From: Gammaproteobacteria bacterium MOLA455
GTDB lineage: Bacteria > Pseudomonadota > Gammaproteobacteria > Pseudomonadales > Porticoccaceae
Assembly (NCBI GenBank): GCA_000511875.1
Contig: AZIN01000001.1
Coordinates: 1,723,857-1,787,856, forward strand
Length of the DNA stretch: 64,000 bases
Direction: 5' to 3'
Each line of letters opens with the position of its first letter. Within the stretch, counting starts at the first letter, position 1. This document shows, in pieces, positions 57,822 to 64,000 of the stretch. Both the position numbers and the translations under genes were made by a program. The notes beneath the pieces were generated by a model. It was not told the DNA's origin. It made no database searches and was given only the letters and a program-made list of their open reading frames with translations.

Positions 57822-58525
57822 TGCTCAAAGCCAAATCAACTGTTGTCTCGTACACAATACGTCAGGTCTATCTTGCTGTCGCCGCCTGCTGTGGCCTACT
57901 CCTCTCGGCACTGTTTTTAGGAAAACTCTGGGGTGCACAGACATTTACTCAAGAGATGAGTGACAAGCACCGACTCGAGTTATTGGTTGAAGAGTTGAGC
58001 GCCACTGTCACTGATCAGCGAGAAGAGCTAAGTCGAATCAGGCTGAGTTCCAGAGTCGATGTAGCCGCGTTGGAAAATAGTCGGCAAGAGATGATTCTGC
58101 TTCAGCGCAGTATTTATAAGCGCGATGAAGAGCTAAAGCTCTATAGAGAATTACTGCGTGATAAAGATCAGCCGGATGGCCTCTCTGTCGCCGATCTGCG
58201 CCTTAACGTGCTCGACGATGGCCGGATTGATTACCGCTGGGTAGCGCGGCAGAAAACCGCCAAAATGAAAACGTTGCAGGTACTGGGCGAGCTGTATTTA
58301 GTGGGGATCAAGGATGGCGAGCCAGTTGAAATTTCGTTTCAAGACTTGGATTCCGAGATCGCCGAGTTCCCCTTGCGTTTGGAGTTCAAGTATTTCTCAA
58401 TCAATCGTGGTTTGTTAAGGCTACCGGAGAATTTTGAGCCGCAACAAGTGAGAATAATTTTGCGTTATCCCTGGAGGGAAAACGCGCAGTTTGACAAGAG
58501 ATTTGATTGGAAGATTGATGGCTAG
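57821..58525 (+). CDS. Membrane-anchored coiled-coil protein (DUF6776-like)
   Basis: A 234-residue protein with a transmembrane helix near 16-34 (VYLAVAACCGLLLSALFL). A coiled coil spans about 48-115 (many E, R, L; LLVEELSATVTDQREELSRIR), and a beta-rich C-terminal domain ends in ILRYPWRENAQFDKRFDW. Proteins of this build are found between argC and erpA in Pseudomonas and allied genera (DUF6776). Function is unknown; it resembles a periplasmic assembly or pilus-associated scaffold only in general shape. It overlaps the argC stop, so the two are translated together. Confidence 0.75.
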   Translation: MLKAKSTVVSYTIRQVYLAVAACCGLLLSALFLGKLWGAQTFTQEMSDKHRLELLVEELSATVTDQREELSRIRLSSRVDVAALENSRQEMILLQRSIYKRDEELKLYRELLRDKDQPDGLSVADLRLNVLDDGRIDYRWVARQKTAKMKTLQVLGELYLVGIKDGEPVEISFQDLDSEIAEFPLRLEFKYFSINRGLLRLPENFEPQQVRIILRYPWRENAQFDKRFDWKIDG

Positions 58526-58814
58526 ATGATGTGTGTTAGAGGCAAATCACAGTGTTATCTCAGGGTGATTTAGGTGCTTGCTAGTTAATTAAAATGGCAA
58601 GTTGATCGAAACTGCGAAAGGCGCTGAAGTTGTCACCACTTTTGTTTATCATCAACAGCCTAGCAAAAACACGTAGTTCGCGGCAGCTCCGAAAAGAGAC
58701 CAGTAACTAGGCGTAACTCAATCAGATAAATATGCAGTCGGGCAAGGACCTTGTTCGGCGCTTTTGTACGGCGCGCAAGCGTTGTGCGCACAGAAACTGA
58801 AGTACGGAGTATTA

Positions 58815-59168
58815 ATGTCAGGCATTGAAACATACATCCCAGCACCGCTAAACATTACTGAACATGCGGTGACCAAAGTTAATTCCTTAAAAGTGGAAGA
58901 GGGCAATGACGACTTGAAGTTGCGTGTCTATGTCACTGGAGGCGGATGTTCAGGTTTTCAGTATGGCTTCTCATTTGAAGAGGTTATGGCGGAAGATGAC
59001 ACAGCTGTAACGCGAGATGGCGTGACCGTGTTGATTGATTCCTTGAGTTACCAGTATTTGGTGGGCTCTACTGTAGACTACGAAGTAGGATTGATGGGGT
59101 CGCGGTTTTTGATCACCAACCCCAACGCATCCACTACCTGCGGCTGTGGGGCGTCTTTCTCTATCTAG
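58815..59168 (+). CDS. erpA: Iron-sulfur cluster insertion protein ErpA
   Basis: A 117-residue A-type carrier that delivers [4Fe-4S]/[2Fe-2S] clusters to apoproteins. The three ligand cysteines are C45 in [12 protein letters not shown] and C109/C111 in [11 protein letters not shown]. The stretch [20 protein letters not shown] is characteristic. I use the ATG at 58815 with GGAG (58806-58809) 5 nt upstream. The 289-bp gap before it shows no gene; CAAGG-A-CCTTG at 58743-58753 is a short palindrome, and I see no convincing IscR site. Confidence 0.95.
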   Translation: MSGIETYIPAPLNITEHAVTKVNSLKVEEGNDDLKLRVYVTGGGCSGFQYGFSFEEVMAEDDTAVTRDGVTVLIDSLSYQYLVGSTVDYEVGLMGSRFLITNPNASTTCGCGASFSI

Positions 59169-59183
59169 CCAGGAATAATTGTT

Positions 59184-59684
59184 ATGCGTAGCTGTTGGTT
59201 GTTGCTTATTTTCTTGCCAAGCTTTTTGCTGGCACAGCCGGTTCTCCAGTTAGGTGTCGACGTCAATCAAACCCTTAGTCCTTACTTTGCGGGTGTCGCT
59301 GCAAATTCAACGTCAGGTTATGTGGCGAAAATTGATTTAAACAAGCCAGGCCAGATTGCCGAAGCCTTGCGTCGCGCTGAAGCTCACTTCCAATCAGAAG
59401 AGTACTTCGACTCACCAAACAGCCCCGCAGGTCCCATTGCCTTTGTGATTTTTGGTCCCGATGTGGCGATGTTTTTCAAACAAAACTACGCTACCTATAA
59501 GTCAACCGTTGACCTGGCTGCGCGACTCTCGTCTCTTGGTGTGATCGATATTAGAGTCTGTCAGGTTAGTTCAAAAGCCATTGGTTTCGATAGAGACGAT
59601 TTGTTGCCGTTTGTGTCGCCGGTAGATTTTGGTCCGGCTGAGCTAAAGCGCTTGCTTGAAGAAGAGGATTACAGCTTTTTCTAA
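59184..59684 (+). CDS. Exported DsrE-like protein of unknown function
   Basis: A 166-residue protein with a signal peptide (about 1-18, LLLIFLPSFLLAQP). The mature part resembles the DsrE/DsrF fold: an alpha/beta arrangement with PIAFVIFGPDVAMFF, a helix, then LGVIDIRVCQVSSKAIG carrying the single mature cysteine at the position where DsrE-type proteins often have their sulfur-carrying cysteine, and LPFVSPVDFGPAELKRLL. DsrE-like proteins move sulfur or bind small thiol compounds; here it would act in the periplasm. It lies 15 nt after erpA on the same strand. The family call is by pattern only. Confidence 0.65.
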   Translation: MRSCWLLLIFLPSFLLAQPVLQLGVDVNQTLSPYFAGVAANSTSGYVAKIDLNKPGQIAEALRRAEAHFQSEEYFDSPNSPAGPIAFVIFGPDVAMFFKQNYATYKSTVDLAARLSSLGVIDIRVCQVSSKAIGFDRDDLLPFVSPVDFGPAELKRLLEEEDYSFF

Positions 59685-59717
59685 GTTGTGGCACTTTGCT
59701 CTGCGTCTAACAAATTT

Positions 59718-60830
59718 TCAGGGTAGGTATCGCGCGCCAAGCACGGCTTCGCGGCTGGCACCGGTTACGCTAGGCAAGTTGCCAGGCTGGTTATTGATGT
59801 GCTGACATGCCAGCCAACCAAAAGCGCAGGCTTCCACCCAGGTTGGGTCCAAACCGAGTTTTTCCGTTGAATGCAGAGCTTTGGGTCCGAGCGCGATCTT
59901 CAGCTGCGCCATAAGTTGATCATTAAATATCCCGCCACCACAGACATAGACTTCGTCCACGGGCTCATTTAATCCATTGATAGCCGCGGCGAGTGATTGC
60001 GCGGTAAAGCTTACCAGTGTCGCCTGAATGTCCTCTGCTTTTAAGCTGTAGTCAATGAGTTGGGTTTCGAGCCAGGACAAATTAAACATCTCTCGGCCAG
60101 TGCTCTTCGGTGCCGCTTGGCCGATAAACGGGTGGGCCATAAACTGGTCGAGCAGCTTTTGGCATAGCTGCCCAGTTGCTCCCCAAGAGCCTCGGTCATC
60201 AAAGCTATTGCCGCTATGCTTGGCGCACCAGGCGTCAAGTAACAGATTTCCCGGGCCGGTATCAAAACCATAACAGCTACGATCGCTGGGTAGGGCGGTA
60301 ATATTCGAGATGCCGCCGATATTAGCGATTATTCTATTGACCTGCGCATCTGAAAAAAGTGTTTTATGAAATGCCGGCACCAGTGGGGCTCCGTGGCCGC
60401 CGAGTGCCATATCTTTGCGCCTAAAGTCTGCAACCACAGGGCAGCCAGTGCGTGCGGCAATAATATTGGCATCGCCAATCTGCTGGGTAAAAGCGATCGC
60501 GCCGGATTTAGGGGGTGAATGACGAACGGTCTGTCCATGGCTGCCTATGGCAGCTACCTGTTCTGCTTCAATGCTTTCTGCTCGCATTAAAGTCAATGCA
60601 GCCTCGGCAAATAGTTCGCCGAGCTGGCTGTCGGTTTCACAAAGTAACTGCACGCTGTCTTTGCCGGGCTGGCAGAGATCGACAATCTGCTGTTTAAGCC
60701 GTTCTGGAATAGCCTCTGCGTGAGTGCCTAAAAGCTGTAACTCGCCGCCAGTAAAAGTCATTGCTGCTGCATCGATGCAGTCGATGCTGGTGCCGGACAT
60801 CAGGCCAATGTAGATGTTTGGGTTTGCCAT
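59718..60830 (-). CDS. anmK: Anhydro-N-acetylmuramic acid kinase
   Basis: A 370-residue sugar kinase that phosphorylates and opens 1,6-anhydroMurNAc for peptidoglycan recycling. Motifs are YIGLMSGTSIDCIDAAAM (nucleotide loop), IGSHGQTVRHSP, PVVADFRRKDMALGGHGAPLVPAFH, IIANIGGISNITALP, GFDTGPGNLLLDAW and VYVCGGGIFNDQLM. It is 9 nt downstream of the M23 peptidase gene, linking cell-wall cutting and recycling. Confidence 0.95.
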   Translation of the reverse strand: MANPNIYIGLMSGTSIDCIDAAAMTFTGGELQLLGTHAEAIPERLKQQIVDLCQPGKDSVQLLCETDSQLGELFAEAALTLMRAESIEAEQVAAIGSHGQTVRHSPPKSGAIAFTQQIGDANIIAARTGCPVVADFRRKDMALGGHGAPLVPAFHKTLFSDAQVNRIIANIGGISNITALPSDRSCYGFDTGPGNLLLDAWCAKHSGNSFDDRGSWGATGQLCQKLLDQFMAHPFIGQAAPKSTGREMFNLSWLETQLIDYSLKAEDIQATLVSFTAQSLAAAINGLNEPVDEVYVCGGGIFNDQLMAQLKIALGPKALHSTEKLGLDPTWVEACAFGWLACQHINNQPGNLPSVTGASREAVLGARYLP

Positions 60831-60839
60831 CAGTGGGCT

Positions 60840-62201
60840 TTAATTGGCACTGGCAATGCCTGTTTGAGTGCTAGGCAGCATCTCCAATTGGACCAATTCA
60901 GATGCAGTGCCAGCTTGCGCGAGCTGTGTCAGCACTGGTGTGGTCGCCGACTTAAATGCCGCTAATTCAGTCGCTGAAATTGGATTGGCTTGGGGTAGCT
61001 TCACCGTGCGTGGATTGCGATGGACACCATTGACTAAGAATTCGTAATGCAGGTGCGGTCCAGTCGCATAACCTGTAGAGCCAACTGTACCAATTATTTG
61101 GCGTTGCCTAACCGCTTGGCCTTTCCGGACTTTTTTCTTATTGAGGTGCAGGTATTTGGTCACATAGGTCTGTCCATGCTGGACGAAGACGTAGTTGCCG
61201 TTGGCTTTGCTATAGCCAGTGGCTATGACCTTGCCGTCGCCGGCGGAAAATACCGGAGTGCCTCTTGGTGCCGCGTAGTCGACCCCACGGTGAGCTTTGA
61301 TCATTTTATGGATCGGGTGCTTGCGCTTGAGGTTAAATCCAGAGCTAATACGGAATATATCCAGCGGTGCGCGCAGGAAAGCTTTGCGCATACTTAAGCC
61401 TTCAGGCGTGTAATAACTCGAATTGCCGTTGCTATCTGTGTAGAGCACGGCGTTATAGGATTTGCCGCGGTTGGTAAAGGATGCGGCGACAATATCCCCT
61501 ACAGCGAACTTCTCGCCGTCCAGATACTTCTCTTGATAAAGAATCGAAAATGAGTCGCCCTGGCGAATATCGAAGACAAAATCTATATCCCAAGCAAAGA
61601 TATTGGCAAGTTCCATAATCAACTTATCCGGCAGATTGGCTTGCTGAGCTGATAGATAGAGGGAATCTTTAATAATGCCTTCGCGATAGCTGAGCAGCGT
61701 ATCCGGCTCGAGCTCTCTGAGCTCAGAGCTATAGCTGTCACCATCAAGGCTATAGATGCGGCTGACCAACTTTGACTGTATATAGTGCAGTTCTTCAAGC
61801 TCGCCAGCTTGGTTGAGGCCAAAGCGAAAGGATTCTCCGGGATAGAGGTTGCGCAGCAGTTTGCCATCTTTGGAGGAGCTTACTCTGTAGACATCTGCAG
61901 CGCTGAGCTTGGCGCGACTGAAAAGTAGCGAGAGGCTATCCCCAGAGCCCACCGACTGCTCCACCCATCTCAGGGTTGGCTTGAGGTCAGTTTCTAGGGC
62001 GATTTCTATAGCAGCCGATTCAGTTGGCAGGACAAGCTGCTCAGAGACTTGCCTTTTGGCCTCAGCGTCGGTTACCGGGTAGACGATCAATATCAGTAGG
62101 CAGCAGCTGACCACCGACGCAGCAATAAGGTGCCGTCGCGGGAAAACGTTGAGCATAAGATGCAAAAAACGTGTCGCTCTTTGCATAAATAATACGATCA
62201 T
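60840..62201 (-). CDS. mepM: M23 family murein endopeptidase (MepM-like)
   Basis: A 453-residue cell-wall endopeptidase. An N-terminal membrane anchor or signal segment lies at about 25-42 (IAASVVSCCLLILIVYPV). OapA/LysM-like modules follow (GDSLSLLFSRAKLSAADVYRV). The LytM/M23 catalytic domain at about 290-395 carries the zinc ligands in HRGVDYAAPRGTPVF and HLHYEF. It should cut cross-links in the periplasm during wall growth. Starts at 62186 and 62156 are possible alternatives to 62201. It is divergent from tyrS. Confidence 0.9.
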   Translation of the reverse strand: MIVLFMQRATRFLHLMLNVFPRRHLIAASVVSCCLLILIVYPVTDAEAKRQVSEQLVLPTESAAIEIALETDLKPTLRWVEQSVGSGDSLSLLFSRAKLSAADVYRVSSSKDGKLLRNLYPGESFRFGLNQAGELEELHYIQSKLVSRIYSLDGDSYSSELRELEPDTLLSYREGIIKDSLYLSAQQANLPDKLIMELANIFAWDIDFVFDIRQGDSFSILYQEKYLDGEKFAVGDIVAASFTNRGKSYNAVLYTDSNGNSSYYTPEGLSMRKAFLRAPLDIFRISSGFNLKRKHPIHKMIKAHRGVDYAAPRGTPVFSAGDGKVIATGYSKANGNYVFVQHGQTYVTKYLHLNKKKVRKGQAVRQRQIIGTVGSTGYATGPHLHYEFLVNGVHRNPRTVKLPQANPISATELAAFKSATTPVLTQLAQAGTASELVQLEMLPSTQTGIASAN

Positions 62202-62396
62202 GGTCAGCCAGCATTGTACGATTCGCGCAAGTTTAGCCTAATAAATTGATAAGTTACAGCGAGCTACTTCCGCTTTTTTAGAGCCAAAAACTACCTCAGA
62301 GCGGCCAGTTACTTCGATTGCAGTGAGAAAATCTTGTATTTGGCCTCTCAATCTGTAGAGTTGGCCCCCAATTTCGACACAGTGAATAGCGTTGCA

Positions 62397-63701
62397 ATGA
62401 AACAGAGTGGCAGTCAGATAATTAATCAATTACGCCAGCGCGGCCTAGTCGCGCAGGTTTCTGCAGACAAAGAGCTAGAAGAGCATCTAGACCAGCCGCG
62501 AGCGCTGTATTGCGGCTTTGATCCGACGGCAGACAGCCTCCATTTGGGGCACTTGGTACCGCTCTTAGTACTCAAGCGCTTTCAGGAAGCGGGGCACACA
62601 CCTATTGCTTTGGTTGGTGGTGCCACGGGTATGATCGGAGACCCGAGCTTTAAAGCTGCTGAGCGCAAACTCAACACGCCCGATGTGATTGCAAGCTGGG
62701 CCGATAAGATCAAGGGTCAAGTTAGTCAGTTTATAGATTTTGATTGCGGCGAGAACTCCGCACTGGTCGCTAATAACCTTGACTGGACCGCAGAGATGTC
62801 GGCACTTGATTTTCTCCGTGATGTTGGCAAGCACTTCTCAGTCAACAATATGATCAACAAAGAATCGGTGAAGCTGCGTCTTGACCGCGAGGGCTCGGGT
62901 ATTTCCTTTACCGAATTCTCCTATTCTCTGTTACAGGGCATGGACTTTGCCGAATTGAACCGGCGTCATAACTGTACGCTGCAGATAGGGGGTAGTGACC
63001 AATGGGGCAACATAGTAGGCGGTATTGATCTGGCTCGTCGCCAGAATCAGTCGCAATGCTTTGCTCTAACCGTTCCTCTTATAACCAAAGCCGACGGTAG
63101 CAAGTTTGGTAAAACCGAGGCGGGAGCTGTTTGGCTAGATCCGGCAAAAACCTCTCCCCTGGCGTTTTACCAGTTTTGGCTAAATGTCGCTGATGCCGAC
63201 GTGTATAAATTTCTGCGTTATTTCACCTTTTTGCCATTAGAAGAAATCAGTGCGATTGAGGATGCTGACGGTAGGGCCGAGGGCAAGCCTCAGGGTCAGG
63301 CCCTGCTGGCGCGTGAGGCGACTCGCCTAGTGCATGGTGAGGGGGGCCTTGGCGCTGCCCTGCGAATTACCGAAGCCCTATTCTCAGGCGATCCCAATCA
63401 GTTGCCAGAATCCGACTTTGAACAGTTATGCTTAGACGGCATGCCCTCGTCCGAGTTACCAGTCGCCGATTTAGCAGAAAAGCCCCTAACAAGCCTATTA
63501 GTGGATTGCGGGATGGCGAAAGCTGGCCGGGAAGTAAAAGATGCTCTGGGCCGCGAATCCGTTTTTATTAATGGTCGTGCTATAGGGGCAGAATACAACA
63601 TGAAAGCGGCGGAATTGTTTGATCCAGCTAATGCTTTGTTTGGACGCTTTTTCCTAGTGCGATTAGGTAAGAAAAAATACCATCTTTTCCAACGGATTTA
63701 G
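62397..63701 (+). CDS. tyrS: Tyrosyl-tRNA synthetase
   Basis: A 434-residue class I aminoacyl-tRNA synthetase. Motifs are [27 protein letters not shown] (HIGH region), [63 protein letters not shown] and the KMSKS-type [15 protein letters not shown]-terminal S4 domain ends GKKKYHLF. I use the ATG at 62397 because it aligns with the family start; the frame to 62334 is unmatched. The rRNA operon follows, as in Pseudomonas. Confidence 0.96.
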   Translation: MKQSGSQIINQLRQRGLVAQVSADKELEEHLDQPRALYCGFDPTADSLHLGHLVPLLVLKRFQEAGHTPIALVGGATGMIGDPSFKAAERKLNTPDVIASWADKIKGQVSQFIDFDCGENSALVANNLDWTAEMSALDFLRDVGKHFSVNNMINKESVKLRLDREGSGISFTEFSYSLLQGMDFAELNRRHNCTLQIGGSDQWGNIVGGIDLARRQNQSQCFALTVPLITKADGSKFGKTEAGAVWLDPAKTSPLAFYQFWLNVADADVYKFLRYFTFLPLEEISAIEDADGRAEGKPQGQALLAREATRLVHGEGGLGAALRITEALFSGDPNQLPESDFEQLCLDGMPSSELPVADLAEKPLTSLLVDCGMAKAGREVKDALGRESVFINGRAIGAEYNMKAAELFDPANALFGRFFLVRLGKKKYHLFQRI

Positions 63702-63718
63702 TGGCTTTTAAGCCAGTT
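63702..63718 (+). terminator. Weak hairpin after tyrS
   Basis: TGGCT (63702-63706) and AGCCA (63711-63715) with loop TTTA, followed by GTTT, directly after the tyrS stop. Short stem and short T-run, so only a weak terminator candidate. Confidence 0.35.
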
Positions 63719-63740
63719 TGGAAATTAAAGGAAATACTTG

Positions 63741-63768
63741 TTGACTGTATGCCAGCTGTCTGTAGAAT
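63741..63768 (+). promoter_or_regulatory. rRNA operon promoter P1
   Basis: TTGACT (63741-63746) and TAGAAT (63763-63768), 16 nt apart, followed by a GC-rich discriminator (GCGGCC). This is the classic architecture of stringently controlled rRNA promoters. It lies 39 nt after tyrS. Confidence 0.8.
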
Positions 63769-63854
63769 GCGGCCTCCCAACAAGGGTGACTCGCTAGAAA
63801 AGCAGCGGGGAAAAGTAGTTAAGTAAAGGCTTCATTATTATTTAAAAACTACTG

Positions 63855-63882
63855 TTGACAATGGGTTGGCCTTCTATAGAAT
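63855..63882 (+). promoter_or_regulatory. rRNA operon promoter P2
   Basis: TTGACA (63855-63860) and TAGAAT (63877-63882), again 16 nt apart, with a GC-rich discriminator (GCGCCCCCC) and an A/T-rich UP-element-like stretch just upstream (63834-63853). Together with P1 it forms a tandem rRNA promoter pair. Confidence 0.85.
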
Positions 63883-63890
63883 GCGCCCCC

Positions 63891-63919
63891 CGCTCTGATG
63901 AGCGAATCGCTCTTTAAAA
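63891..63919 (+). promoter_or_regulatory. rRNA leader antitermination elements (boxB and boxA)
   Basis: A boxB-like hairpin CGCTC-TGAT-GAGCG (63891-63904) is followed by a boxA-like GCTCTTTAAAA (63909-63919). This pair loads Nus factors for processive rRNA transcription. A longer stem follows at 63944-63987 (TACTTGC/GCAAGTA outside, TTGATGTT/AACATCAA inside), so the 16S gene should begin shortly after the window ends. Confidence 0.75.
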
Positions 63920-64000
63920 ATTTAATCAAGCAATGCGTGTGGGTACTTGCTAGTTGATGTTGGATTATAAAACATCAAAAGCAAGTAACTCATAGATTCA

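Noticed and set aside
58526..58814. IscR-type site upstream of erpA
   Set aside because: I looked for the known type 1 and type 2 IscR patterns and found no convincing match, only a short palindrome at 58743-58753.

Overview
The window reads as ordinary chromosome of a marine-type gammaproteobacterium. Protein similarity and gene order resemble Pseudomonas and the SAR92/Cellvibrio-like groups: gshB next to pilGHIJK-chpABC, trpGDC next to a Vfr-type regulator, dusB-fis, aroQ-accB-accC, zapA-6S RNA-fau, pepP-ubiH-ubiI, and argC-erpA-anmK-mepM-tyrS-rRNA. That order is recalled from established genomes and was not searched. I see no prophage, insertion sequence, CRISPR array or tRNA. Genes are dense, intergenic gaps are short, and base composition looks even.

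Layout. 1-680: 5' part of gshB. 0.9-12.8 kb: a complete Pil-Chp chemosensory cluster (two response regulators, two CheW-like adaptors, a PilJ receptor, CheR and CheB homologues and a 2074-residue hybrid CheA). 13-15 kb: an acyl-CoA ligase and a small EF-hand protein. 15.2-20.1 kb: rpe, then trpE-trpG-trpD-trpC behind a promoter and a Trp-codon leader peptide. 20-23 kb: a Vfr/Crp regulator divergent from an OsmC protein, then a regulatory island with a LysR gene, an unlisted 40-residue protein and a probable small RNA. 23-31 kb: coq7, a membrane protein, purD, a photolyase, and purH, fis, dusB and a zinc-ribbon protein. 31-36.5 kb: prmA, accC, accB, aroQ, dsbD. 36.7-41 kb: a copper chaperone, a DUF2333 protein, a PAS-GGDEF-EAL protein. 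41-46.4 kb: a PfkB-family kinase, rpiA, ilvA, pyk, fau. 46.37-46.55 kb: 6S RNA, then zapA and a coiled-coil partner. 47-52 kb: ygfB, pepP, ubiH, ubiI. 52-57 kb: rsmC, rsuA, hemB, hemL, hemJ. 57-64 kb: argC, a coiled-coil membrane protein, erpA, an exported DsrE-like protein, anmK, mepM, tyrS and the promoter/leader of an rRNA operon that continues past the window.

How the genes connect. The Pil-Chp genes form one signalling unit that normally controls type IV pilus motility and, in Pseudomonas, cAMP levels sensed by Vfr; a Vfr-type protein lies about 8 kb downstream and a c-di-GMP phosphodiesterase candidate further on. The trp block is one biosynthetic operon with its own leader. coq7, ubiH and ubiI supply three ubiquinone hydroxylations; hemL, hemB and hemJ are early and late heme steps; accB/accC begin fatty-acid synthesis.

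Most unusual points: the 21.3-21.95 kb island, where two promoter regions share a 45-bp box (37/45 identical), one between lysR and a 40-residue gene and the other in front of a ~120-nt terminated transcript with a C-rich stretch; a photolyase whose conserved N-terminus has no ATG/GTG/TTG start; the trp leader peptide; 18-bp tandem repeats starting at the rpe stop codon; and a long acidic tail on PilJ.
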